Source: Bog-473 sp963788585
Lineage (GTDB): Bacteria; Actinomycetota; Acidimicrobiia; Acidimicrobiales; RAAP-2
Assembly: GCA_963788585.1 (NCBI GenBank)
Contig: CAWBHA010000003.1
Coordinates: 2,294,001 to 2,358,000 of the forward strand
Direction of reading: 5' to 3'
DNA: 64,000 bases
Under the pieces are notes generated by a model that saw nothing but the letters and a program-made list of their open reading frames with translations, searched no databases and was not told where the DNA came from. The translations under genes were made by a program, and so were the position numbers. Within the stretch, counting starts at the first letter, position 1. Each line of letters begins with the position of its first letter. This document shows, one piece after another, positions 7,379 to 15,959 of the stretch.

Positions 7379-8752
7379 GTGAGCGAGGCAGTCAGATCGC
7401 AAGAGACCCGGGGCTTGCGGCGCCGTCCGCCATGCCGCAACTACGGCGCCGACGAGCGTTCGAAGGAGCTGGCGGCGCGGATCGTGGAGCGAGCCAGGCA
7501 AATCTCGTCGCTGCACCGGGAACAGCTGGCCGACATCGCCGAGTTCGATCGTGCGGAGGGTTGGCGGGGCGACGGTGCCGTCTCGATGATCACCTGGGTC
7601 ACGGCCCATTGCGGCGTGAGCACCTCAACGGCGAGACAGTGGGTGCGTTCAGGCGCCAATCTGGAATCGTTGCCGTGCCTCGCCGAGGGTCTGGCGCTCG
7701 GGGAGCTGTCACTCGACAAGGTCGAACCGTTGGCGGAGGTGGCCTCGGCCGAGAGCGACGCCGCGCTACGCGAGGCGAGCTCCCACTGGAGTGTGCGCCA
7801 GGCGCGGGAGCTGGCGACGTGGCACCGCGCGCACAGGGAGGCGCAGGAGCAGGCGGCCGAGGCGGGCTCGTCGGGCGACACGGAGGCGGTCGCGGTCGCC
7901 GCCTCGGCGGCGCGGGAGTTCGAACGGCGCACACTGCGTTTCAACGACGTTCGTCGCTCTGTCTGGGTGGCGTTCACCAAAGACGATTACGCCGCCGCGA
8001 AATCTGCCCTCGTGCACCGTGTCGCAGCCGAGATGCGGCGACGAGGGGACAGTTCGGCTGACCCAGCTGACCCGGCTGACCCGGATGACCCGGATTCGGC
8101 TGAATACGTGCCCTTCGACCAACGGCTGTACGACGTCTTGATGGATCTCTTTGCCGAACGCAGCGCGCCCGCCGCGGAGGGGAGGCGCGGGTTTCGTCCC
8201 CGGGTCATCGTGCACGCCCCGCTCGAGGTGCTGCTGGGCGTTGGCTCGGCGGGTCGCGGTCGTTCTGGCGCCTCGCCCGGTGTCGAGGGTGTGGCCGAGA
8301 TCGCCGGCGTGGGACCCATTGAGGGCGAGGTCGCGAGACGGCTCGCGTGCGACGCCGAGGTGGTCCTGTCCGTCGAGGGACGCGACGGGTCCATTCTCGA
8401 ACAGGGTCGGGCGCGCCGAGATCCCACGACAGCGCAGCGCATCGAGATCGACCGCCGGGACAAGGGTTGTCGATTCCCCGGCTGCACCTACAACGAACTC
8501 ACCGACGTCCACCACATCAAGCACTGGGCCGAGGGTGGCGCAACCGATTTGGCCAATCTCCTGACGCTCTGTGGCCGACACCACAACGCCGTCCACGAGC
8601 TGGGGTGGCGAACGGCCGGTAACGCGAACGCCGAGGTCAGGTTTACGAGCCCCCAGGGTCGGCTGATGACGTCGGTGCCGTCCCCGACCTGGCCGAGAGC
8701 GATGCGAGAAGCAGTCGATCGATCGCCGCCGGATCCACCGTTGCGGCGTTGA
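7379..8752 (+). CDS. DUF222 / HNH endonuclease domain protein (13E12-like)
   Basis: This 457-aa protein has an N-terminal DUF222 helical region (LHREQLADIAEFDRAEGW, STARQWVRSGANLE, LALGELSLDKVEPLA) and a C-terminal HNH nuclease motif (CRFPGCTYNELTDVHHIKHWAEGG, then NLLTLCGRHHNAVHE). It matches the actinobacterial 13E12 family, which is abundant, often multicopy and of unknown biological role; the nuclease residues look intact. A DPADPADPDDPD linker near residue 225 comes from a 9-bp repeat. It interrupts the biotin locus between bioD and bsaP-bioB, so it is probably an insertion rather than part of the pathway. Confidence 0.9.
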   Translation: MSEAVRSQETRGLRRRPPCRNYGADERSKELAARIVERARQISSLHREQLADIAEFDRAEGWRGDGAVSMITWVTAHCGVSTSTARQWVRSGANLESLPCLAEGLALGELSLDKVEPLAEVASAESDAALREASSHWSVRQARELATWHRAHREAQEQAAEAGSSGDTEAVAVAASAAREFERRTLRFNDVRRSVWVAFTKDDYAAAKSALVHRVAAEMRRRGDSSADPADPADPDDPDSAEYVPFDQRLYDVLMDLFAERSAPAAEGRRGFRPRVIVHAPLEVLLGVGSAGRGRSGASPGVEGVAEIAGVGPIEGEVARRLACDAEVVLSVEGRDGSILEQGRARRDPTTAQRIEIDRRDKGCRFPGCTYNELTDVHHIKHWAEGGATDLANLLTLCGRHHNAVHELGWRTAGNANAEVRFTSPQGRLMTSVPSPTWPRAMREAVDRSPPDPPLRR

Positions 8753-8783
8753 GGTGGTCAGCCAAGGTGGTCTGTTGAGGTGA

Positions 8784-8975
8784 TCACGCGGAGCGGAGAT
8801 CTTCGTGCGCGTTTTCGCGGCAACGGGCGATCCAGCCCGTCGGGATCACCGTGACGGCCATGCGCCGGCCGCACTCGGGGCAGAAGCGCGGAGGGTCCAG
8901 CGCGCGACCGCAGCCGGGGCATTCGCTGAGCGGCCTGCCGCAGCTCGTGCAGTGTGCCGGAGCCTGGACGGGCAT
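8784..8975 (-). CDS. bsaP: Biotin synthase auxiliary protein (BsaP-like)
   Basis: This is a 63-aa cysteine-rich protein with seven Cys (CTSC, CPGC, CPEC and a late C). The segment PPRFCPECGRRMAVTVIPTGW closely resembles the core of mycobacterial BsaP, a small iron-sulfur protein reported to be needed for BioB activity in actinobacteria. It lies 32 bp downstream of bioB on the same strand, the location expected for a dedicated partner. No signal or membrane segment is seen. A generic zinc-ribbon protein is the alternative, but the position and the PTGW motif argue for BsaP. Confidence 0.82.
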   Translation of the reverse strand: MPVQAPAHCTSCGRPLSECPGCGRALDPPRFCPECGRRMAVTVIPTGWIARCRENAHEDLRSA

Positions 8976-9007
8976 GAGGGATTCTGGTCGCTCTGGTTTG
9001 GCGCGGG

Positions 9008-10090
9008 TCAGATGGCCGCGGTGAGGGCGCCGATCGGCATGCGCAGGTCGTCGAGCATCTGGAGGTCCTCATCGGCGGAACGGCCCAAGGTGGTCAGATA
9101 GTTGCCGACGATGAGGGCGTTGATACCCGCCGTCATCCCGATCGCCTGCAAGTCGCGCAGCGTCACTTCACGGCCACCGGCATAACGGAGAATGACCGAC
9201 GGGAGCGCGAGTCGGAAGAGCGCGATCCAGCGCACGGCCTCCCAGGCGCCGAGGACGGGCTGATCCCCGAGGGGCGTACCCGGCCTCGGGTTGAGGAAGT
9301 TCAGCGGCACCTCGGTCGGCTTGAGTTCCTGCAGCTGGGTGAGGAGCTCGACACGTTGCGCGACGGTCTCGCCCGTGTTGATGAGGGCGCCGCAGCACAA
9401 CTCCATCCCGTGGCGCTTGACGAGACGGCAGGTCTCGGCGCGCTCGTCCCACGTGTGTGTCGAGACGATGGTGGGGAAGTGGGACCGCGCCGTCTCGACG
9501 TTGTGGTTGTAGCGGTGCACCCCGCCCTCGGCGAGGCGTCGGGCCTGCTCCTCGGTGAGAATTCCGGCGCTCACCGCCACATTGAGGCCCGTCTGTTCCT
9601 GGATCAAAGGGACGAGGTCGAGGATACGGCGCAGGGTGCGCTCGTCGGGACCCCGGACGGCGAGCACGATGCAGAACTCGGAGGCGCCGAGCGCGGCGGT
9701 CTCCTTGGCGGCGGTGAGGACCTCGTGGGTATCGAGGAAGGGGGTGGCCTTGACGGGCGAGTCGAAGCGGGACGACTGGGAGCAGAAGTGGCAGTCCTCG
9801 GGGCACCCACCGGTCTTGGCGGAGAGGATGCCTTCGACTTCGACCGTCGGACCACACCACGCCAGCCGCACCTGATGCGCCAGTGCGGCCAGGTTCATGA
9901 CGGCGCCATCGGGTAGAGCGGCGAGTGCGGCGAGCTCGGCGGCGGTGAGCAGACGACGTTCGTCGAGAAGCGCCGCCTCGGCTCCGGCGATCACCGCCCT
10001 GTCCGCCGGACTCAGGGCGACTTGGGGCGGAGGCGGCGGGCCGTCAGGCGGCATGGTGGAGCGGAAGGAAACGGGACTCGTGGTGGTCAC
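9008..10090 (-). CDS. bioB: Biotin synthase
   Basis: BioB is the radical-SAM enzyme that inserts sulfur into dethiobiotin. It is 360 aa from GTG 10090. The SAM-cluster motif CPEDCHFC is at about residues 96-103, preceded by ILSAKTGG and followed by SQSSRFDSPVKA. Later motifs, YNHNVETARSHFPTIVSTH, CCGALINTGE and PLNFLNPRPGTPL, are typical and hold the auxiliary-cluster ligands. The start is chosen because TACCGT (complement of 10098-10103) ends 7 nt before this GTG; GTG 10099 would lie inside that box. bsaP follows downstream. Confidence 0.95.
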   Translation of the reverse strand: MTTTSPVSFRSTMPPDGPPPPPQVALSPADRAVIAGAEAALLDERRLLTAAELAALAALPDGAVMNLAALAHQVRLAWCGPTVEVEGILSAKTGGCPEDCHFCSQSSRFDSPVKATPFLDTHEVLTAAKETAALGASEFCIVLAVRGPDERTLRRILDLVPLIQEQTGLNVAVSAGILTEEQARRLAEGGVHRYNHNVETARSHFPTIVSTHTWDERAETCRLVKRHGMELCCGALINTGETVAQRVELLTQLQELKPTEVPLNFLNPRPGTPLGDQPVLGAWEAVRWIALFRLALPSVILRYAGGREVTLRDLQAIGMTAGINALIVGNYLTTLGRSADEDLQMLDDLRMPIGALTAAI

Positions 10091-10155
10091 GGCGCCCACG
10101 GTAGTGGCAGGGTGGTGACCCCCGGTAGCGGAGCGGGGCGATGGAAGGAGCCGCG

Positions 10156-11457
10156 ATGGCCTGGGATTTCTCGACCGAGCCCGAGTTCGAGGAGAAGTTG
10201 GCGTGGATGCGCGCGTTCGTCCGGGACGAGGTCTTCCCGCTCGAGACGCTCGAACTGACTTACGAGCAGTTGCTCGAGGTGATGCGGCCGCTGCAGGAGA
10301 GGGTCAAGGCAGAGGGCCTGTGGGCGGCGCACCTCCCACCGTCGCTGGGCGGGATGGGTTTCGGGCAGGTGCGGCTCGGGCTGATGCACGAGATCTTGGG
10401 GCAGTCGGCGTTGGCCCCGGTGGTCTTCGGCAACAACGCGCCCGACTCGGGGAACGCGGAGTTGCTGGCGGTGGGGATGGAGATGAGTGGGGACGAGTCC
10501 CACCGGGAGCTTTGGTTGCAGCCCTTGTTGGATGGGGCGTTGCGATCGGCGTTCTCGATGACGGAACCGGCCACGGCTGGATCAGATCCAACGCTGCTGC
10601 AGACCTCGGCGGTACGTGACGGCGACGAGTGGGTGATCAATGGGCACAAGTGGTTCACATCCAACGGATCCGTGGCGGACTTCCTGATCGTGATGGCGGT
10701 GACGAATCCAGACGTTCATCCGTACCAGGGGTCGTCGATGATCATCGTGCCGGTCGTCACCCCCGGTGTGCGCATCGTGCGGGACGTGGCGACGATGGAG
10801 GACCCGGGGACGGAGTACGGCCGGTTCGGCAATCACGCCGAGATCGAGTACGTGGACGTACGGGTACCGGCGGGGAACCTCGTGGGTAACGAGGGTTCCG
10901 GGTTCGTGCTGGCGCAGCACCGGTTGGGGCCGGGGCGGATCCATCACTGCATGCGCTGGCTGGGGCAGTCGCAGCGGGCGTTCGACATGCTGTGCGAGCG
11001 AGCGGTGTCGCGGTACGCGCACGGGTCGACGCTGGCGGAGAAGCAGACCATCCAGAACTGGGTGGCGGATTCCACGGCCGAGATGTCCGCAGCCCGGCTC
11101 ATGACGCTGCAGGCCGCCTGGAAGATGGATCAGGAGGGGGCGTCGGCGGCCAGGGTCGAAATTGCGATGATCAAGTACTTCGGAGCGAAGGTGCTCTACG
11201 ACGTCATCGATCGCGCCATCCAGGTGCACGGGTCGCTCGGGTTCTCGTGCGACCTCCCGCTCGAGCACATGTACCGTGCGGCTCGGGCGGCCCGGATCTA
11301 TGACGGGCCCGACGAGGTGCACCGCCAGACGGTGGCTCGACGCGTGCTCAAGGGGTACGTGCCCCACGAGGTGCCGAGCGAGCACATCCCGACCCGGCGG
11401 GCAGAGGCGCAGCGACGCTTCGCCGACCTCCTGGCGGACCTGACGGTGGATGCGTAG
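10156..11457 (+). CDS. Acyl-CoA dehydrogenase (ACAD10/11-like)
   Basis: This 433-aa flavoprotein of the acyl-CoA dehydrogenase superfamily shows FSMTEPATAGSDPTLL in the middle domain, VINGHKWFTSNGSVADF, and a long C-terminal helical domain with AIQVHGSLGFSCDLPLEHMYRAARAARIYDGPDEVH. The last motif is characteristic of the ACAD10/ACAD11-like branch. The start at ATG 10156 is preferred over ATG 10141 because GGAAGGAG sits at a good distance upstream. It is divergent from bioB across a 65-bp gap and lies alone on this strand. The acyl substrate is unknown. Confidence 0.93.
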   Translation: MAWDFSTEPEFEEKLAWMRAFVRDEVFPLETLELTYEQLLEVMRPLQERVKAEGLWAAHLPPSLGGMGFGQVRLGLMHEILGQSALAPVVFGNNAPDSGNAELLAVGMEMSGDESHRELWLQPLLDGALRSAFSMTEPATAGSDPTLLQTSAVRDGDEWVINGHKWFTSNGSVADFLIVMAVTNPDVHPYQGSSMIIVPVVTPGVRIVRDVATMEDPGTEYGRFGNHAEIEYVDVRVPAGNLVGNEGSGFVLAQHRLGPGRIHHCMRWLGQSQRAFDMLCERAVSRYAHGSTLAEKQTIQNWVADSTAEMSAARLMTLQAAWKMDQEGASAARVEIAMIKYFGAKVLYDVIDRAIQVHGSLGFSCDLPLEHMYRAARAARIYDGPDEVHRQTVARRVLKGYVPHEVPSEHIPTRRAEAQRRFADLLADLTVDA

Positions 11458-11522
11458 GCATCCGCCGAGACCGGCGTTTGGATAGGGATCCGCACGGTGG
11501 GAGCAAGGTGAAGGGAGTGCCG

Positions 11523-12365
11523 GTGTCGCGCCGGTCGGGATCGGCAGCGTTGATCTGCGCGGCAGCGTTGGGCCTGGCGGCGTGTGGGGCGTCGGGTTCG
11601 AACTCCTCGACCGGCACGACCCATCCAAAGCAATCGACAACCGTGACGACGGCGTCGACCTCGAGTTCGACATCAGGCTCGACCTCGACCTCCGCGAGCT
11701 CGTCGGCCTCGATGGTGTCCGCATCGCTTTCGGTTACGACGTGTCCGACCACCGTCGCTGTGACGACGACGACAACGACGGCCCTTCCATCCAGCGAAAC
11801 GGTGAGTGTCCCGTCGGGACAGGCGGCGCATCTCGTGGTGTTTGCGGACACGCAGGGGATCATGCGTCTCGTTGCGCCGAAAGGCTGGACGTGCCGGGCC
11901 ACTTACGGAGCAGACGGCAGTGGTGGCCTGGTGATCACGCCGCCGGGCGAGGCTGTCCCCGCGAACGTGGACACCGGATGGCATCCGGCCTCGGGGTCGA
12001 CGACCCAAGCGATCGTCGGCTACGAGACCGGTGCTAGCCCAGTGCAGGGGGCGGCGCTGGTGTGCGCGCTCTTCACCGCGGCCGCTGCGGCCACCCAGCA
12101 GGGTCTCGGGCAGGACTGCGCTCACGCGCGGCCGGCGCGGGAGAGTGTCAGCGCCACCACGTCGACGGAGGCTGCGTTCGAAGACCCCGCGGGCGTGTCG
12201 GGGAACGGAATTCCGTCGGGTGGTGCGAACCCGGCGAATGGCGTCGTCCTCTACCAGCCGAAAGCAGGGGAGTCATCGGCCTACATCGCGACATGCACCC
12301 TGCCGACGGCCCAACATGACGTTTGCACCGCCGTACTGAACCACTTTGTGTCCCTCTACGGTTGA
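11523..12365 (+). CDS. Secreted lipoprotein with Ser/Thr-rich linker
   Basis: The product is about 280 aa. GTG 11523 follows a GGGAG ribosome-binding site and gives a short signal peptide VSRRSGSAALICAAALGLAAC with a clear lipobox (LAAC, Cys at about residue 21). A Ser/Thr linker of about 70 residues follows, then a globular domain with HLVVFADTQGIMRLVAPKGW, TYGADGSGGLVITPPG and two further Cys. This resembles actinobacterial DUF4850-type secreted domains, an uncertain match. It is probably anchored outside the membrane by acylation of the lipobox Cys. The function is unknown. Confidence 0.75.
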   Translation: MSRRSGSAALICAAALGLAACGASGSNSSTGTTHPKQSTTVTTASTSSSTSGSTSTSASSSASMVSASLSVTTCPTTVAVTTTTTTALPSSETVSVPSGQAAHLVVFADTQGIMRLVAPKGWTCRATYGADGSGGLVITPPGEAVPANVDTGWHPASGSTTQAIVGYETGASPVQGAALVCALFTAAAAATQQGLGQDCAHARPARESVSATTSTEAAFEDPAGVSGNGIPSGGANPANGVVLYQPKAGESSAYIATCTLPTAQHDVCTAVLNHFVSLYG

Positions 12366-12427
12366 GCTGGCCGAGAAGTCCGCTCGAGATCGGCTGAGGT
12401 CGAATCGGAAAAGGCGGCAGCAAGCGG

Positions 12428-12802
12428 CTATTCAGGCGTGTGACAGACGGCCTCGACGTTGTTGCCGTCGGGGTCTCGTACGAAGGCCCCGTAGTAGTTG
12501 GGGTGGTAGCGCGGCCAGAGCTGTGGTTCGTGCAGGCTCTCGGCTCCCGTCCCGATGGCCGCATCGTAGAACGACCGGACGGCCGCCCGGTCGGGCGCCG
12601 CGAAGGCGATGTGGGTCTCACGGAAGCCGTTGCCGGTCAGCTGTTTCCCAATCCAAAAGTCGGGATTCGGGGATACGCCATAGCCAATGGCGTCCGCTCC
12701 GTCCGTCATGAGGCGGGACCCGCCGAGCGGGGCCAGCACGGCGTCGTAGAAGGCAGCACTGCCCGGAAAGTCGCTGCACTGGATGGATACGTGGGAAATC
12801 AT
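12428..12802 (-). CDS. VOC-family (glyoxalase/bleomycin-resistance-like) protein
   Basis: This is a compact 124-aa single-chain VOC protein. It shows the first beta-alpha-beta-beta unit (MISHVSIQCSDFPGSAAFYDAVLAPLG) and the second (ETHIAFAAPDRAAVRSFYDAAI), ending YYGAFVRDPDGNNVEAVCH, where the Glu is a likely metal ligand with His5. Such proteins bind a divalent metal and act on varied small molecules, so no substrate can be named. It is convergent with the lipoprotein gene. Confidence 0.85.
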   Translation of the reverse strand: MISHVSIQCSDFPGSAAFYDAVLAPLGGSRLMTDGADAIGYGVSPNPDFWIGKQLTGNGFRETHIAFAAPDRAAVRSFYDAAIGTGAESLHEPQLWPRYHPNYYGAFVRDPDGNNVEAVCHTPE

Positions 12803-12847
12803 GGAGCCGAGTCTGCCAGCGGGTCCGACGCAGCGGTGCAGCCGTCG

Positions 12848-12862
12848 TAGTCTGCCTCGATG
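12848..12862 (+). promoter_or_regulatory. Leaderless-type -10 box
   Basis: TAGTCT at 12848-12853 is followed by 6 nt and then ATG 12860. No Shine-Dalgarno sequence is present. Confidence 0.5.
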
Positions 12863-13510
12863 ATGCTGACCACGGACTGGTCGACGATCGCGTCGTTTGC
12901 GACCGCCCTCGGCACGCTCATTTTGGCACTCGCCACATTCGTCGCCGTGCGTTCCGCCAACAGGGCGGCCAGGGTTGCCGAAGCCGCGTACCAGGTGGCG
13001 TTGCGTCCCGTTTTGGTCACGTCGCGCTTAGAGGACCCGGTCCAGAAGGTCCGATGGATCGACGATCACTGGGCTCACTTGGATGGCGGCGGGGCCAGTG
13101 CTGAGCTTGTCGACGGTTCGATCTATTTGGCTATCTCCGTCCGTAACGTCGGGTCCGGGTTGGCGGTGCCGTTCGGATGGAGTCTCCAGGAGAGTACGCC
13201 GACGGTCGACATGATCCACGCCGCACCGGAGGACTTTCGTCCGCAGACCCGGGACCTGTATGTGGCCCCGTCCGATGTCGGGTTCTGGCAGGCCGCGATT
13301 CGAAGCGCCGAGGACCCTGACTACCACTGGCTCAACCGCAAGATTGTCAATTTGGAACCGTTCACGGTCGAGCTCCTCTACGGCGACCACGACGGCCGAA
13401 ATCGCACCATCTCTCGTTTCGGCATGATCCCGTGGACGAGGGATAAAGAGGTCCGGTGGTACCCCTCGGTCGCGCGGCACTGGTACCTGGACAGACCAGA
13501 TCCGCGCTGA
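12860..13510 (+). CDS. Hypothetical protein with N-terminal membrane helix
   Basis: This is a 216-aa protein of unknown function. Residues 8-30 (TIASFATALGTLILALATFVAV) form one membrane segment, followed by a basic, helical SANRAARVAEAAYQVALRP stretch and then a soluble beta-rich domain (WIDDHWAHLDGGG, VRNVGSGLAVPFGW). This arrangement, one N-terminal helix, a short coil and then a beta domain commenting on 'RPVLV', recurs in many bacterial hypothetical proteins. ATG 12860 and 12863 are both possible starts; the first fits the upstream TAGTCT box. Confidence 0.75.
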   Translation: MMLTTDWSTIASFATALGTLILALATFVAVRSANRAARVAEAAYQVALRPVLVTSRLEDPVQKVRWIDDHWAHLDGGGASAELVDGSIYLAISVRNVGSGLAVPFGWSLQESTPTVDMIHAAPEDFRPQTRDLYVAPSDVGFWQAAIRSAEDPDYHWLNRKIVNLEPFTVELLYGDHDGRNRTISRFGMIPWTRDKEVRWYPSVARHWYLDRPDPR

Positions 13511-13587
13511 CGATTGGCAGATCAGAGCAGAAGACGAGGGAACCGCCAAGGGCCTCGTCAGCGAGCTCAGAGACGTCAGAGGGTCCG

Positions 13588-14229
13588 TCAGGGCCGAAGG
13601 CCGCGCAAGAGAGTGGCGCACACCTTGTTGAAGCCGGCCTCTTGGTCTTCGACGAAGCCGATGCCGATGAGCTCGAGCGAGACCCATCCGTGGATGTTGG
13701 ACCAGATCAGCTGCGCGGTCTCGGTGGGATCGGCCTCGACGATCACTCCTGCTTCCATGGCCCGGGTGACGGCGGCGACCAGGCTCTCGAACGCGGCGGT
13801 CGCGACCTTGTGCGCTGCGTCGCTCGGTTCGTAGCCCTGAACGGTGTGCATGAACATGAGTTGGTACACCGGCGGGTGTGCCAACGCGAGCGCACGGTAG
13901 CGCCGCCCGCCCTCAAGGAGGGCCTCGTAGGGATCCTGGATGTCGGCAATGGTCGTGAGGGCCTCACCGAGACGTTCGAAACCCTGCATGAAGAGCGCGT
14001 CGACGATTCCGTTCTTCGAATCGAAGTGGTTGTAGACGCCCATTGGCGCAACGTGGGCGGACGCCGCGATCCGGCGCACAGAGAGGGCGTCCGGACCATC
14101 GGTCTCCAAGATGTCGGCCGCAGCGCTCAGGAGGGCGTCGACCATGTCGGCACTGGGCGTGCGTGTCCGGGGGGCGCGACTGCCGCTCGGTTCGCGGGTA
14201 CTCGACCTGGTCGGGGTTGCTTTCGTCAT
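13588..14229 (-). CDS. TetR-family repressor of the divergent MFS efflux gene
   Basis: This is a 213-aa TetR regulator. The N-terminal helix-turn-helix is ALSVRRIAASAHVAPMGVYNHFDSKNGIVDAL; the C-terminal ligand-binding half contains LALAHPPVYQLMFMHTVQGYEP and an IWSNIHGWVSLELIG segment, as in TetR_C WHG-type domains. ATG 14229 (MTKATPTRSS) is the sensible start; longer frames would run through the operator. It is divergent from a 14-helix MFS pump, and a perfect inverted repeat lies between the two, so it very likely represses both genes until a toxic ligand binds. Confidence 0.9.
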   Translation of the reverse strand: MTKATPTRSSTREPSGSRAPRTRTPSADMVDALLSAAADILETDGPDALSVRRIAASAHVAPMGVYNHFDSKNGIVDALFMQGFERLGEALTTIADIQDPYEALLEGGRRYRALALAHPPVYQLMFMHTVQGYEPSDAAHKVATAAFESLVAAVTRAMEAGVIVEADPTETAQLIWSNIHGWVSLELIGIGFVEDQEAGFNKVCATLLRGLRP

Positions 14230-14246
14230 TGGGCCTAGCGTACTGA

Positions 14247-14280
14247 AGAACGTCGTGCTATAACAATAGCACGACGTTCT
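14247..14280. promoter_or_regulatory. Perfect TetR operator, 15-bp arms
   Basis: AGAACGTCGTGCTAT and its exact reverse complement ATAGCACGACGTTCT are separated by 4 bp (AACA). The palindrome lies midway between the divergent TetR (start 14229) and MFS (start 14305) genes and would cover both promoters. Confidence 0.88.
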
Positions 14281-14304
14281 ATAAGTCGAAGGGAGCCCAG
14301 CGCC

Positions 14305-15918
14305 ATGTCCCCAGCGTCTGTCCTCGAACCAACCCACACGGCCACCCCTTCAGATCGGCGCTGGATGGTGCTGCCGGTTCTGTGCCTCTCTGTCTTCCTC
14401 GTGGTGGTCGACAACACGATCGTCAACGTGGCGCTGCCAACGTTGAACCGCCAGTTGGGTGCTTCGATCACCTCGTTGCAGTGGATCGTCGACGCCTACA
14501 GCCTGGCTTTCGCCGGACTGCTCCTGGCCGGCGGCGGCATCGGGGATCGCCTCGGCCGCAAGGGGACCATGCAGGTGGGACTCGTTTTCTTCGGGCTGTT
14601 CTCGGCTGGCGCCGCCGCATCCCACTCGACGGGAACGCTGATCACCGCCCGGGTCCTCATGGGCATCGCCGCCGCCTTCGTCTTCCCGGCCAGTCTCGCG
14701 ATCCTCACGAGCGTCTTTCCCGACCCGTCCGAGCGGCAGAAGGCGCTCGGGATCTGGGGTGCGACGTCTGGCATCGCCGTCGCCTTCGGGCCGGTCGTCG
14801 GAGGCGCCCTCCTCGAGCACTTCTGGTACGGGTCAATCTTCCTCGTGAACGTCCCGATTGTCATCGTGACGTTCCTGGCCGGGCAGGCGCTGATCCCCCG
14901 GATCCCGCGTGTATCCACGCACCCCTTCGACGTCCGGGGCGTGGTGATCTCGACGGCCGGCGTCCTGAGTCTGGTGCTGGCGATCATCGAGGGCCCGCAG
15001 TGGGGATGGGCATCGTTGGGGACGCTCGCCTGCTTCGCTGCTGCCGCGATCCTGCTCATCGCGTTCGTCCTACTCGAACTGCGCACGGAGGGCCCACTTC
15101 TCGACGTGCGTGTGTTCCGCATCCCTCGCTTCACGGGGGGCGCGCTGTCCATCTCGGTGGCCTTCTTCTGCCTCTTCGGCTTCATCTTCCTCATCACGCA
15201 GTACTTCCAGTTCGTCAAGGGGTACTCGACCCTGTCCGCGGGCGTGCACACGCTGCCCTTCGCCATCGTGGCCGCGGTGGCGACCCCGCTCGCAGCCGTG
15301 CTCGCACTGAAAGTCGGGACCCGTGCCGTCGTGGCCGTGGGTCTGCTGCTGATGGCCGGCGGCTTGGTCGTCGCCGCGTTCAACTCCGAAGTCAGCACCT
15401 CGTACTGGGGGCCGCTCATCGTGGCCATGGTGCTACTGGCGCTCGGGCTCTCCTCCATCACCGCGCCGACGACCGAGGCGGTGATGGGATCGGTGCCCGA
15501 CGCGCAGCGCGGCGCGGCGGCCGGGGTTAACAACACCACACGGGAGCTCGGGGGAACCCTCGGCGTTGCGGTGTTCGGATCTATCTTCGCTTCGTCCTAC
15601 GCCCCCAGGATCGCGAGTGCGTTCCGTTCGTTGCCCATCCCGGCGGGGCCCAAGGCCGAGGCGCACCAATCCATGGCCGCCGCACTGGTAGTGGTCCGGC
15701 ACGCGCCCCACGCGGCGCAGCCCTACCTCGAGCAGGTGGCGTTCACCGCCTTCCACAGCGGGCTGTGGGCCGCCTGCCTGGTAGGCGCCGTCGTGGCGGC
15801 GGCGGGAGCGCTGTTGGCCTTCCGTCTCTTGCCCGGCCGCGCCGCCCGCGTCACGTCGCCCGCTGAACTCAACGACGACGTGGCGCCCTGCAGTCAGCTT
15901 GCCTCTGCGACGGTGTGA
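14305..15918 (+). CDS. MFS drug/proton antiporter, DHA2 (EmrB/QacA) family
   Basis: This is a 537-aa inner-membrane efflux protein. It has the DHA2 start (VDNTIVNVALPTLNRQLGAS with the TM1 Asp), motif A-like GGGIGDRLGRKGTMQVG in the first cytoplasmic loop and motif C-like GIAVAFGPVVGGALLEH. The length and hydrophobicity suit 14 helices. A GAAGGGAG ribosome-binding site precedes ATG 14305. Its transcription is probably controlled by the divergent TetR through the 34-bp palindrome. The substrate is not predictable beyond lipophilic compounds. Confidence 0.93.
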   Translation: MSPASVLEPTHTATPSDRRWMVLPVLCLSVFLVVVDNTIVNVALPTLNRQLGASITSLQWIVDAYSLAFAGLLLAGGGIGDRLGRKGTMQVGLVFFGLFSAGAAASHSTGTLITARVLMGIAAAFVFPASLAILTSVFPDPSERQKALGIWGATSGIAVAFGPVVGGALLEHFWYGSIFLVNVPIVIVTFLAGQALIPRIPRVSTHPFDVRGVVISTAGVLSLVLAIIEGPQWGWASLGTLACFAAAAILLIAFVLLELRTEGPLLDVRVFRIPRFTGGALSISVAFFCLFGFIFLITQYFQFVKGYSTLSAGVHTLPFAIVAAVATPLAAVLALKVGTRAVVAVGLLLMAGGLVVAAFNSEVSTSYWGPLIVAMVLLALGLSSITAPTTEAVMGSVPDAQRGAAAGVNNTTRELGGTLGVAVFGSIFASSYAPRIASAFRSLPIPAGPKAEAHQSMAAALVVVRHAPHAAQPYLEQVAFTAFHSGLWAACLVGAVVAAAGALLAFRLLPGRAARVTSPAELNDDVAPCSQLASATV

Positions 15919-15959
15919 CGACGGGAAGCGAACAGCGTTTCCGGCGAACCCTCCACGGA

